Position numbers and translations under genes: made by a program. The notes beneath the pieces were generated by a model. That model saw only the letters and a list, made by a program, of their open reading frames with translations, had not been told where the DNA came from and made no database searches. This document shows positions 1 to 7,745 of a DNA stretch of 59,940 nucleotides, piece after piece. Source of the DNA: a bacterium (GTDB taxonomy: Bacteria > Verrucomicrobiota > Verrucomicrobiia > Limisphaerales > J093); assembly GCA_021780105.1 (NCBI GenBank), contig JAJXZJ010000009.1, positions 1 to 59,940 of the forward strand, given 5' to 3'. The stretch's first letter is position 1; every line of letters begins with the position of its first letter.

Positions 1-67
1 GGCTCTCGATCACTTCCCAGTTCAAGCCCAATCCCAACAGTTCGTGAAACAGTTTTTCAGGCGTCAT
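1..67 (-). CDS. ISL3-like transposase, N-terminal fragment (cut by window edge)
   Basis: Only the first 22 codons lie in the window, reading leftward from an ATG at 65-67: MTPEKLFHELLGLGLNWEV and three more residues. A start of this kind (PEKLF..LLGLG..WEV) is typical of ISL3-family transposases. The stretch just upstream (about 70-125) contains two inverted GC-rich blocks around a GGTGGAATC core, which could be the terminal inverted repeat of the element. The rest of the gene is outside the window, so whether it is intact cannot be judged. The family call rests on a short stretch and on recall of the family's N-terminus. Confidence 0.5.
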   Translation of the reverse strand, partial: MTPEKLFHELLGLGLNWEVIES

Positions 68-126
68 CCTGCCAGCCTACCCAACCGCTTCCCCGATTCC
101 ACCGAAAACAGCGGGGAACCGCTTCT
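68..126. mobile_element. possible terminal region of the ISL3-like element
   Basis: Between the transposase start and about position 126 the sequence contains TTCCCCGATTCCACC and AGCGGGGAACCGC, inverted blocks of the sort found at ISL3-family ends. The exact tip and any 8-bp target duplication cannot be fixed because the other end is outside the window. Confidence 0.3.
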
Positions 127-438
127 AAACATGTAAATAATTGCAGTTCAGTTTTTTCCTTTGTTTCGTTCATAGTTGATCTGCGGTTGCGGGCTTTCCC
201 CGCAATCTAAAGGTGCTGTGCCGCTTTCAGGCCTGCTTACCGCAAACCGTTTGCGTTTTATTACATCAACCGATCCGAAATCGGGCAGAAGGAAAGCCGC
301 CGATCAAGAAGGCACAGCGGGAAAAAGGGCAGACAACAAGGCCTGCCGATGCCCGGCCGAATAATCAGGCACCAGTCAGGCTTTGGGCAGAGCCAGTATC
401 GTCGGCTAAACAACGGCCTGCCTGCCCTCGCCACCCCT
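127..438. other. intergenic stretch, no gene recognised
   Basis: This interval of about 310 bases contains only short overlapping open frames on both strands with no recognisable motif. It lies between the insertion-sequence end and the 3' end of the methyltransferase-like gene. No convincing terminator, RNA or repeat is visible. Confidence 0.5.
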
Positions 439-1002
439 TCAAAAAAGAAATGGCACCAGCGCCTTGGTTCGGCGCATGTATTCCGCATATCCGGGGAGAT
501 GTTGGGTCAGCAAGGCTTCCTCCTGCCGCAGCTTCACCCAAAAGGCGCCGAAGCAAATCGCCAGCGCGAAAAAACCAACCGTCTGCCCCGCCAACACGGC
601 CGTTCCGAGGATCATCAGCAGCAACCCGGAATAGATGGGATGACGGACAGCACGGTAAGGGCCGCGTTGGATCAGTTCGTGGTCCTCCTTCAAGGTCACC
701 CGCGCACTCCAGTTGCCTCCGAGGGTTACCCGCGCCCAGATGGTGATGAACAGGCCGACAAACACAATCAAGTCGCTGAGGATGCCTGTGACGATGGTGT
801 GCGGCAGGATCACCCGGCGCCAAGGGATGATCCGGGCGTTGCCATTGAGGAGAGCGACAGCCACGGCCATGAGCCCCAGGTAAAGAAATCGGTGTGATAG
901 CGGTTGTCGTGCCCTCGTTCGCTTGACCGAGAACGCGGAGACAATCCAGAACACGACGAAAACGCCCCAGCAGCCACCGACAAACTTGGCGGTTACGTTC
1001 AT
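439..1002 (-). CDS. isoprenylcysteine carboxyl methyltransferase (ICMT)/PEMT-family membrane protein
   Basis: About 187 residues with several hydrophobic membrane segments. The C-terminal half carries the family hallmark GPYRAVRHPIYSG, followed by a hydrophobic helix and a terminal R.EE....HLPGYAEYM stretch, which forms the S-adenosylmethionine-binding site in ICMT and phospholipid N-methyltransferase-like proteins. Bacterial members are small integral membrane methyltransferases whose substrates are mostly unknown; protein prenylation is not expected, so the eukaryotic name should not be taken literally. I chose the internal ATG at 1002 (MNVTAKF) over one nine codons upstream because the hydrophobic region begins there. 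The gene stands alone, next to an insertion-sequence end. Confidence 0.8.
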   Translation of the reverse strand: MNVTAKFVGGCWGVFVVFWIVSAFSVKRTRARQPLSHRFLYLGLMAVAVALLNGNARIIPWRRVILPHTIVTGILSDLIVFVGLFITIWARVTLGGNWSARVTLKEDHELIQRGPYRAVRHPIYSGLLLMILGTAVLAGQTVGFFALAICFGAFWVKLRQEEALLTQHLPGYAEYMRRTKALVPFLF

Positions 1003-1561
1003 AGTGCGCCTGCGCACAGGCTCCGCCAATCAAGTGCCCCATTGCCAGAAGAAAAGCCAGCCGTTCCGGATTGCGGAAGACGCAGGCTGCTCAAGCCTGC
1101 TCCGACCGTTGCGGCATCAAGTCGGCGCCACAAAGGCAGAACGATCCGGGGGCAAAACTCCCTGCTGCACTGCTTCATGGACGTATCGGCTTGAATTCTG
1201 CTCGATAAAGCTCGGCGGCCGTGGCGAATTGCGGTTTGCGCCAGCAGAGTCCACCTCTTGCCTTGCCTTGAGAAAATCCACCAACCGCTGCTTTGCGGTT
1301 GTGAACACGTTTGGCCGAGGCTTTCGCGAATGATCTTGCGTCGGATATTGGCGCGGGCATAATGCGCCGGCGTTCACGTACCGAACGCAAGTGTGGAACT
1401 CGTGAAAGGACTTCCACATGTTGTCTTTGGACGAGTGAACGTCATGTTTCCGGGGAGCCGGTGGGACAGTTCTTTCCGGCGTGGCTTCCATGGTCAAAAG
1501 CTACAGGATACAAGGGAGATTTAAGACGCCGGGGCAGGTCCAGGCGGTTGGTGTTAAGGTT
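1003..1561. other. long intergenic region before tRNA-Leu
   Basis: Roughly 560 bases with no convincing coding gene. Short frames on both strands show no family motif. The notable content is a promoter-like element at about 1326-1396, listed separately, which recurs near 33.2 kb upstream of the second tRNA gene. Confidence 0.6.
1326..1396 (+). promoter_or_regulatory. promoter-like element shared by both tRNA loci (copy 1)
   Basis: TTGCGT (1336-1341) and CATAAT (1358-1363) are spaced by 16 bases, as expected of a sigma-70-type promoter. The block AATGATCTTGCGTCG precedes the spacer, CGGGCATAAT spans the -10, and CGCAAGTG closes the element. The same three blocks occur in the same order at 33180-33250 before tRNA-Tyr. 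Here the tRNA starts about 200 bases downstream of the -10, so either a long leader is processed off or the element is a dispersed repeat rather than the tRNA promoter. Confidence 0.55.
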
Positions 1562-1646
1562 GCGCGCGTGGCGGAATTGGCAGACGCGCTAGATTCAGGT
1601 TCTAGTGGGTAACACCGTGCAGGTTCAAGTCCTGCCGCGCGCACCA
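1562..1646 (+). tRNA. tRNA-Leu(CAG)
   Basis: The acceptor strands GCGCGCG (1562-1568) and CGCGCGC (1636-1642) pair perfectly, followed by discriminator A and an encoded CCA (1644-1646). The anticodon arm CTAGA-TTCAGGT-TCTAG places CAG in the anticodon. A long variable arm (TGGGTAACACCGT region) marks it as a class II tRNA, consistent with leucine. The T arm contains GGTTCAAGTCC. Confidence 0.96.
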
Positions 1647-1701
1647 TTCCCTTTCCCTCCGGCTGGTTTCTCCCTTCTTCCTCCGTGGCTCCAGGGACGC
1701 T

Positions 1702-2493
1702 TCAGCGATCGGTGATTGCCAGTATCTCGGTTCGCAACCGGCCGACCCGCGCATTCGGCAACCGCGAGTCCAACGAGCCGGGCAGCATTTTCTCGGCGGT
1801 AACATGGCCGTCGCAAAACAGCACGTCCGCCCGGCCATCATGCCGGAAATGCGCCGTCGCCTCATTGGTCGAGACGTAATAAAACTCTTCGAGCATCGGG
1901 TTGGCGGGCGAGGCCGGCGGCTGGAAGATGTTCACCTGCGCGGCGTCGGCCAGCACCGCGGTGTCAGACGGCCGCGCCAGCCGCTGCACGTTCACCGGTG
2001 GCTGCGTGGCCGGCGCGGAAAGGCAGAGATTGTAGCCGTAGCCGTAGGCCGCCCCCTTCGCCTTCAGTTTGAAATCAACCGCTGAGTAGTTCAACGCCGG
2101 ACAGACTTCGACGCCGCGTCCGCCGAGGTAAGGAAAGAGCGCGCCGAAACTGGCGTCGAACTGCCGCGTCTCCTCCAGCCCGTTGGCCAGCCAGCCGAAC
2201 CAGTAAATGTCGCCACCGTTGGTGGCCGCGCCGCGATAGCGGAACGCGCTGCCGCCGTTGTCGTCCCAATACAATTGCGCGGCAAGACCGAGCTGGCGCA
2301 GGTTGCCAACGCAGCGGATGCGCTGCGCCACGGCTTTCGCCCGCGACAGCGCCGGCAGCAGCAACCCGGCCAGGATGGCGATGATCGCGATGACGACCAG
2401 CAACTCAATGAGCGTAAACGCGCCAATGGCGGCGGGCGGGCGGTGGCTGCCGGGCGACCGGCGGCCGGCGGCGCATGGTCGGGTGTGGTTCAC
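1702..2493 (-). CDS. pseudopilin-like protein with prepilin-type cleavage/methylation motif
   Basis: About 263 residues. The type IV pilin-like signature [20 protein letters not shown] lies near residues 23-42: a prepilin-peptidase cleavage site followed by the hydrophobic helix. The C-terminal [16 protein letters not shown] motif is the pattern of the planctomycete/verrucomicrobial DUF1559-like pseudopilin family. I place the start at a GTG (2491-2493) that overlaps the TGA of the upstream gene (2490-2492), because the open frame otherwise runs back through that gene. The overlap implies translational coupling, so both genes probably fall under the cobalamin riboswitch upstream. The function of these abundant proteins is unknown; secretion or envelope roles are proposed. 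Confidence 0.82.
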   Translation of the reverse strand: MNHTRPCAAGRRSPGSHRPPAAIGAFTLIELLVVIAIIAILAGLLLPALSRAKAVAQRIRCVGNLRQLGLAAQLYWDDNGGSAFRYRGAATNGGDIYWFGWLANGLEETRQFDASFGALFPYLGGRGVEVCPALNYSAVDFKLKAKGAAYGYGYNLCLSAPATQPPVNVQRLARPSDTAVLADAAQVNIFQPPASPANPMLEEFYYVSTNEATAHFRHDGRADVLFCDGHVTAEKMLPGSLDSRLPNARVGRLRTEILAITDR

Positions 2494-3473
2494 AGTTTGT
2501 CCGCGCGCAGCCGGTAGAACGCCCGGTTCGCCGCGGGTTGAAGATCGCTGATCGTCTGACGGCCGCCGGTGCTGTCGAACGCGGCGCCGACCGGCGTCCA
2601 GCGCTGCAAATCGGTGGAAACCTCCAGCGTGTAGCGCCAGCCGGTCCAGCCGGTGAACTGGGCCGTCCACACACCGTTGGTCAAGGCCCCGACGTAACGG
2701 CGGATGGGCGGCGTTGGCAGGTCGAGCACGAGGTTGTCAACCGTGCCGTGGGCGAGCACCGAGCCGGCGAACATGGGATCCTGCCCGGTGTCGCTGTAGC
2801 TGGACACCGCCAGCGAATCCACCGCGAAATCGCCAAACGGGTCCGTGATGACCGCCGGTTGTAGCGGCAGCGTTGTCGTGCCGTCGTTCATCGCAACCTG
2901 CATCGTCTGCGTCGCGGCCGAGTAATTCAGGTCGAAATGATAGGTCGTGTCCGGCGACAGCGCGACCGGCGAGTTGAAACTCGCGGCCCAGACGTTGGTC
3001 GTGGAAATCATCACCGCCGACACCGTCGCGCCGAAGCCGGAATCCGGGAAGTAATCCCACTCGACGAGGTTGGGCGAATCGGTGCCGGTGCCACGCAGGT
3101 AGCCCGGGCCGGTCGCTTGCGCGAGGTTGACCAGGCCCAGCGCGATTTCGAACGTCGAATCCTTGCCCGGCGTCGTGCCGATGGCGATGTCCTGCAGGCG
3201 CAGGTCGAACTGGAGCCGGAAGTCATCATCACGGGTGAGCGCCGTGTGCAGCGGCAGATAAAAGAAGCTGTTGGTCTGCGAGGAATCCCAAGTGACGGCG
3301 AGGTCTTGGTTGGTCGCGTCCCAGTGAAACAGCGCCGCGTCGCCGGCGGCGCTCCAGCCGCGTGTGGCCGGGTCGGTGGTGAAATCCTCCTGAATCGTGG
3401 CGGCGCCGGCCGGTGGGAGGGCACAACAAAACAGACTGGCCGCGGCCAGCTCCGAAACGAACGTCTTGAGCAT
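2490..3473 (-). CDS. secreted protein, lectin-like beta-sandwich with C-terminal domain, under a cobalamin riboswitch
   Basis: About 327 residues. [17 protein letters not shown]...AGA is a plausible signal peptide, so I start at the ATG at 3471-3473 although the frame is open further upstream. The mature part ([10 protein letters not shown]...) is rich in beta strands and Asp/Thr/Gly and resembles concanavalin-like (LamG-type) domains. The last 70 residues, with [16 protein letters not shown] and AFYRLR, match a short beta domain found at the C-terminus of many verrucomicrobial secreted proteins. A cobalamin riboswitch lies 260 bases upstream in the same direction. A role in cobalamin capture is an inference from that position; no B12-binding motif is visible. 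Confidence 0.7.
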   Translation of the reverse strand: MLKTFVSELAAASLFCCALPPAGAATIQEDFTTDPATRGWSAAGDAALFHWDATNQDLAVTWDSSQTNSFFYLPLHTALTRDDDFRLQFDLRLQDIAIGTTPGKDSTFEIALGLVNLAQATGPGYLRGTGTDSPNLVEWDYFPDSGFGATVSAVMISTTNVWAASFNSPVALSPDTTYHFDLNYSAATQTMQVAMNDGTTTLPLQPAVITDPFGDFAVDSLAVSSYSDTGQDPMFAGSVLAHGTVDNLVLDLPTPPIRRYVGALTNGVWTAQFTGWTGWRYTLEVSTDLQRWTPVGAAFDSTGGRQTISDLQPAANRAFYRLRADKL

Positions 3474-3734
3474 GACTGGATCTTTCTCTTGGTTCGGCGG
3501 CGCCGGCCGGATTTGCCTTCCAGCGGCGGCGCGAAACGGATTCACGGTAGCGAGACCAGTGCGGAATCTGAAGTTGCGCCGGCGACGGTTCGCCGCCGAA
3601 ACAAAAAACCTCCAAACCCCGCTCACCGGAGAATGAAGGCATTCCACGCGCCCGCTCGAAAACCGTTCGAGGGACTGGCCCCATCCTTCTCTGTGACGGA
3701 GAAGTGGCCCGCCTGCGCGGACCTGACGAGCACA
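3474..3734 (-). promoter_or_regulatory. leader between riboswitch and secreted-protein gene
   Basis: These 260 bases probably form the 5' untranslated region and the expression platform. Two small perfect hairpins can be drawn (6-bp stems at 3655-3671 and 3687-3705). Neither is followed by a U-tract, so transcription termination is not evident, and control of ribosome access or Rho is equally possible. Open frames here overlap the leader but show no family motif. Confidence 0.4.
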
Positions 3735-3882
3735 ACCGAGGCGATATCCTGACTTGGGGCTTCAGACCTCGCTCCCGCCTTCCCGGAGTCCGACTCCAGT
3801 GGCCGTGGGAGTTTGTAACCCGACACAGTGGCGCAACCGTCCCCGATTCGCACGGGGTTCCCTGACCTTCGGCTGTGAGGCG
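3735..3882 (-). ncRNA. cobalamin (B12) riboswitch
   Basis: Read on the minus strand, the order of conserved elements matches the cobalamin aptamer: AGGGAACCCCGTGCGAATCGG, then GCGCCACTGTG, a variable stem, GGCCACTGGAG, CCGGGAAGGCGGGAGCGAG, and finally the B12-box-like GAAGCCCCAAGTCAGGATA. Spacing and order are right. The next gene downstream starts about 260 bases later, leaving room for an expression platform; a CTTCTC/GAGAAG hairpin (3687-3705) and a CTCGAA/TTCGAG hairpin (3655-3671) lie in that leader. Boundaries are approximate. Confidence 0.88.
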
Positions 3883-3900
3883 GCGGACACGCGTCCGCCG
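3881..3900. repeat. perfect palindromic hairpin
   Basis: CGGCGGAC and GTCCGCCG form an 8-bp perfect stem around ACGC. It sits immediately 5' of the riboswitch in its transcription direction and about 175 bases before the plus-strand gene at 4077. It may be a dispersed palindrome or part of the promoter region. Confidence 0.5.
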
Positions 3901-4076
3901 CTGTCAAAGAACTGCCCCGCCTCATACGCCGCCGCCGCCGTCTTGCCAAGCAGGTTTTTCGACCGCTGTTCGGCTTTTGCCCGCGGCTGCGGAAGCCGGC
4001 GTCGCCCTGTAATTCTGATTGGCGCGGGGCCGGGTTTCTGGCACGCTGCCGTCCATAGCCAAACCCATCACGGCCT

Positions 4077-4958
4077 ATGTTCAAAATCATTGGAGACGAC
4101 CAGAAGGAATACGGCCCGGTCAGCGCCGAAATGCTCCGCCAATGGATCGCGGAACGCCGGGCCGTCGGCAGCACGCGGATTCAAGTTGAAGGCAGCAGCG
4201 AGTGGAGACCGCTGAGTGAATTCCCCGAATTTGCCGCGGCGCTCGCCGCCGTTCCACCGCCCGTCACCGCGGCCGCGCCGCCCGCGGCGGGAACGCCAGC
4301 CCTGCTGGCCTTGCCGGCGGCACCGCCCAAGACCAGCGGCCTGGCCATTGCGTCGCTCGTGTGCGGCGTGCTCGGGTTGTGCACGGCCGGCATCACGGCG
4401 TTGGTCGGGCTGGTGCTGGGCATCGTGGCATTGATGAAGATTTCCAAGAGCGAAGGCAAGGTGGGCGGCAACGCCTTTGCCATCGCCGGCATCTGCGTTT
4501 CCGCTGTCTTTTTGCTCTTCATCCCCATCCTGCTAGGCATGTTTCTGCCAGCCCTGGCGCAGGCCAAGTCCAGGGCGCAAACCGTCATGTGCGTCAACAA
4601 TGTGAAGCAACAAACCCTGGCCATGCACATGTATGCCTCCGACCATAATACCCTGCCGGAAGGCAGCAAGTGGTGCGACGCCTTGAAGCCGTATCTCCAG
4701 GGAACCACGGTGTTCCGGTGTCCGGCGGACAAACCCGGCGCGCGGTGCAGTTACGCCTTCAACGCCAAACTCGGCGGCAAGAAGTTGAGCGAGGTGAATC
4801 CACAGGCGGTCCTCTTGTTTGAAAGCACCGCCGGCTGGAACGCCAGCGGTGGTCCGGAGTTGATGGTGCGCCGGCACGGAAGAATCGCCGTGGTGGCGAT
4901 GGCGGACGGTTCGGTGCAGCAACTGCACGACACGAGCCGGTTGCGCTGGGATCCGTAA
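4077..4958 (+). CDS. GYF_2 / DUF4190 / pseudopilin-like fusion protein
   Basis: 293 residues with three parts. Residues 1-55 match a GYF_2 domain (FKIIGDDQKEYGPVSAEMLRQW...EWRPLSEFPEF). After a Pro/Ala-rich linker, residues 80-160 hold a DUF4190-type pair of membrane helices (LAIASLVCGVLGLC... and FAIAGICVSAVFLL). The last 130 residues (LPALAQAKSRAQTVMCVNNVKQ..., RHGRIAVVAMADGSV) resemble the body of the DUF1559-like pseudopilins, without a classical prepilin cleavage motif. The GYF_2 domain is predicted cytoplasmic and the pseudopilin part extracytoplasmic. dprA follows after 13 bases. Function unknown. Confidence 0.75.
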   Translation: MFKIIGDDQKEYGPVSAEMLRQWIAERRAVGSTRIQVEGSSEWRPLSEFPEFAAALAAVPPPVTAAAPPAAGTPALLALPAAPPKTSGLAIASLVCGVLGLCTAGITALVGLVLGIVALMKISKSEGKVGGNAFAIAGICVSAVFLLFIPILLGMFLPALAQAKSRAQTVMCVNNVKQQTLAMHMYASDHNTLPEGSKWCDALKPYLQGTTVFRCPADKPGARCSYAFNAKLGGKKLSEVNPQAVLLFESTAGWNASGGPELMVRRHGRIAVVAMADGSVQQLHDTSRLRWDP

Positions 4959-4971
4959 GCGGCCCACGTTC

Positions 4972-6093
4972 ATGTTACCTGCCGCCATGGATGCCACTGA
5001 AGCCTTGGTTGCGCTGAACCTCGTCGAGCACGTTGGACCGGTGCGCGTGCGGCAGTTGCTCGATCATTTCGGCGACGCGCCGGCGATTCTCCGCGCTTCG
5101 CGGGCGCAATTGCTTCAGGTCCGCGGCATCGGCGAAGACACCGCCAACGCCATCGCCAATTGGGAGAAAACCGTTGATCTGGCCGGCGAATTGCAGCGGG
5201 TTCGCGACTTCGGCTGCCGGGTGTTGACGCCGGCCGACGCGGAATATCCGGAATTGCTGCGGCAGATTTACGATCCACCCATCGCGCTCTACGTCAAAGG
5301 CGCCCTCACCGATCGCGACAAAAACGCCGTGGCGATGGTCGGCTCGCGGCGCACGACGCACTACGGCCAGGAAACGGCGCGCAAGCTCGCCTACCAGCTT
5401 GCCTACACCGGCGTCACCGTGGTCAGCGGCGGCGCGCGGGGCATCGACACCGCGGCGCACCAGGGCGCGTTGAGCGCGAAGGGCCGCACCGTGGCCGTGC
5501 TCGGCACCGGCATCAACCTGGTGTTTCCGCCGGAAAACGCGGAGCTTTTCGAGCGCATCGCCGCGAACGGCGCCGTCATCACGCAGTTCCCCTTCAACCG
5601 CCCGGCGGACAAGCAGACGTTTCCCATCCGCAACCGCATCGTCGCCGGCATGACGCTCGGCACGGTGGTCGTCGAGGCCGATTTGAACAGCGGCGCGCTG
5701 ATCACCGCCGGCATGGCGAACGACTACGGCCGCCAGCTTTTCGCCGTCCCCGGCCGCGTGGATTCCCCGCAAAGCAAGGGCTGCCACGACCTCATCAAGA
5801 AAGGCGCCAAGCTCTGCGAAAGCGCCGAGGACATCCTGAGCGAATTCGAATATCTCTTCCCGCCCGCGAACCGTCCGCCGACGCCCGCCGACACCGGCAC
5901 CCTGCCGGCGCTCGAACTGTCCGCGCACGAGCAAACCGTCTTCGCGCTGCTCGACACGGAGGAAAAATCGGTGGACGAAGTCATCCGCGGCAGCGGGCTG
6001 CCGGCCTCGGCGGTGTCCGTGGCGTTGTTCAGCCTGGAGATGAAGCGGCTGGTGAAGCAACTGCCCGGAAAATTGTTTGTCCGCAACCGGTGA
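4972..6093 (+). CDS. dprA: DNA-processing protein DprA/Smf
   Basis: 373 residues, or 368 if the second ATG (4987, MDATEAL) is used. An N-terminal helix-hairpin-helix-like segment (VGPVRVRQLLDHFG...LLQVRGIGEDTANAI) precedes the Rossmann-like core, with SRRTTHYG, VSGGARGIDTAAHQGAL (about 149-165), AVLGTGI.LVFPPEN and FPIRNRIVAGMTLGTVVVEA. The C-terminus carries the DprA winged-helix domain (about 315-373). DprA loads RecA on incoming single-stranded DNA in natural transformation. All expected blocks are present and the length is normal. It is 13 bases downstream of the GYF_2 gene. Confidence 0.96.
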   Translation: MLPAAMDATEALVALNLVEHVGPVRVRQLLDHFGDAPAILRASRAQLLQVRGIGEDTANAIANWEKTVDLAGELQRVRDFGCRVLTPADAEYPELLRQIYDPPIALYVKGALTDRDKNAVAMVGSRRTTHYGQETARKLAYQLAYTGVTVVSGGARGIDTAAHQGALSAKGRTVAVLGTGINLVFPPENAELFERIAANGAVITQFPFNRPADKQTFPIRNRIVAGMTLGTVVVEADLNSGALITAGMANDYGRQLFAVPGRVDSPQSKGCHDLIKKGAKLCESAEDILSEFEYLFPPANRPPTPADTGTLPALELSAHEQTVFALLDTEEKSVDEVIRGSGLPASAVSVALFSLEMKRLVKQLPGKLFVRNR

Positions 6094-6225
6094 CGGCACG
6101 CGGCTGGCTTCACCGGGCTTCAACGCTGCCGATTTTCCACAGCGAGCAACGGCTCAGTTGCCGAGGCCGTCGTGATTTGACCTTGCGCGTCGCTTCGCCG
6201 GAACTTCAAATGGCCGCAGGCCACG

Positions 6226-7566
6226 ATGCAACGACTCCATGCCTCTGATCTTCAAGCGCTGGGCGCGCCACTCAAGGGCGGCGCGCAGCAAATCGAGGAC
6301 TGGCTGCGCGGCCTGCTGCACGGCGGCACGCTGCGGCTGGGCTGCGGGCTGATCGAGTTGCGCGGCAGCCAGCCGGTCGCCACCACGCTCGGCGACCTGA
6401 AGCGCGCCTGCGGCGTGGCGATGGAAACCGTCAAGCAGGGCCTGCGCGCCTTGGAAATGGAGCACTGGGTTCACCTCGTGGACGGCGTCCACACGCGGCT
6501 GCTCGGGCCGCCGCGCTTCCGCGTGAGCGTCACGAAGGAGAACATCGCCGGCAGCGTCGGCCGCGCCATCGAGATCGCGCCGATGGACGGGCTGAATCCG
6601 CTGGAGAGCATTGACTACGACCAGTTGCGGCGCGGGGAAAGCGTGGTCAGCCGCAAGCGGGTGCTGGCGGTGGAGAAGGCGGCGCTGCACTGGACGGCGC
6701 GGCTGCGGCTGGCGAGCGGGTTGGAAACCGGGCTGCCGGAAGGCAAAACCTTCACTCTCGCGGCGGGCAGCCAGGTGCGCGCCGCCGGCCGGCTGGGCAT
6801 GCTGGAGGAGGATTTGGAAATGCGCGCGATGGAGGGACGGGAAGTCCGCCTGGTCCGGCCCGGAACCATTCTCCTGGACACGGGCGAGAAGCTGGCGGTG
6901 TGCGGCCATGCCCGCCTGCAGCTCGAACGCAGCAACATCATCCGCCTGCCCGATGGCCAGACCGGCATGTTGCAGGTCAACTCCCGCGCCCGGCTGGACG
7001 CCGCCGGCGAGGCGAACTGGGATGACGACAGCCACTGGCTGGCCCGTTTCACCGACGGTGTGCCGCTGGTGCTGCTCCGGCGGGCGGTGTTCGCCGAATT
7101 GAGCGGCGTCGTGCATGAAAGCTGCGTCGGCGTCGGCGGCGTGGGATCGGCGGTCTGGCGGGTGGCACTGGGCGTGCATGACTGTTTCCTGGACGGCTCG
7201 ATTCCTTTCCGCGCCGGCAGGTGTCCGCTCCGGGCTTCGCCGGAGTTCCTGATATGCTTCCTGCGCGAACTGGGCGACACGGACTCGTTGCGTGAGCAGA
7301 TGACCCGGCAATTTGGCTTCGCGGTGGAGGCGGCGGACGTGCGGTTGTCGCCGGCCATGTTCGCCGGCGGCAGTCTCCGCGCGTTGCTGCGGCAGGTCGC
7401 CACCGACGCGTCGTTGAACTCCGAACTGCTCGCCATCGGCAACAAAACCGCGTGCTGGACCCAGGTGGGCGCGTATTATCGCAAGGGCGAGGCATGGCCG
7501 TGGGAGGTCACACGCGAAGCCTACTTCACGTTCGTGGACGTGAGCTACCGCCAACACGCGGGCTGA
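6226..7566 (+). CDS. uncharacterised protein with a winged-helix-like segment
   Basis: 446 residues without signal peptide or membrane helix, so probably cytoplasmic. Residues about 45-85 (TLGDLKRACGVAMETVKQGLR.LE...HLVDG) look like a winged helix or replication-initiator-like fold. The middle (about 165-260) is beta-rich with repeated short strands, and the C-terminal third is helical (ICFLRELGDTDSLREQMTRQFG). I recognise no enzyme motif. The good codon pattern across the whole frame supports it as real. It sits between dprA and a DegT-type aminotransferase with gaps of over 130 bases on each side, so operon membership is doubtful. Confidence 0.7.
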   Translation: MQRLHASDLQALGAPLKGGAQQIEDWLRGLLHGGTLRLGCGLIELRGSQPVATTLGDLKRACGVAMETVKQGLRALEMEHWVHLVDGVHTRLLGPPRFRVSVTKENIAGSVGRAIEIAPMDGLNPLESIDYDQLRRGESVVSRKRVLAVEKAALHWTARLRLASGLETGLPEGKTFTLAAGSQVRAAGRLGMLEEDLEMRAMEGREVRLVRPGTILLDTGEKLAVCGHARLQLERSNIIRLPDGQTGMLQVNSRARLDAAGEANWDDDSHWLARFTDGVPLVLLRRAVFAELSGVVHESCVGVGGVGSAVWRVALGVHDCFLDGSIPFRAGRCPLRASPEFLICFLRELGDTDSLREQMTRQFGFAVEAADVRLSPAMFAGGSLRALLRQVATDASLNSELLAIGNKTACWTQVGAYYRKGEAWPWEVTREAYFTFVDVSYRQHAG

Positions 7567-7745
7567 AGCCGCCGGCGGCGGGCGTGGCCACTGCCCATGC
7601 GGTGGCATCCTCCCGTGCCCGAACTTCGGCTTAACGGTTTCGTGAGGCGGGCGAATGGTGGCACACCCCTTGCTAGCAAGCGTGCCGTCGCGCTTCCCAA
7701 AGAGAGCTTGTTTCCCGCCGGCGCTCATTTTAGGACAGTCGCGCT

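Noticed and set aside
1117..1497. Open frames on the minus strand before tRNA-Leu
   Set aside because: They cover the promoter-like element, lack any family pattern and have an odd composition.
3229..3735. A frame of 168 codons starting inside the riboswitch region (minus strand)
   Set aside because: It begins in the aptamer's 3' part, runs into the secreted-protein gene in another frame and has no motif. The riboswitch and leader explain the sequence better.
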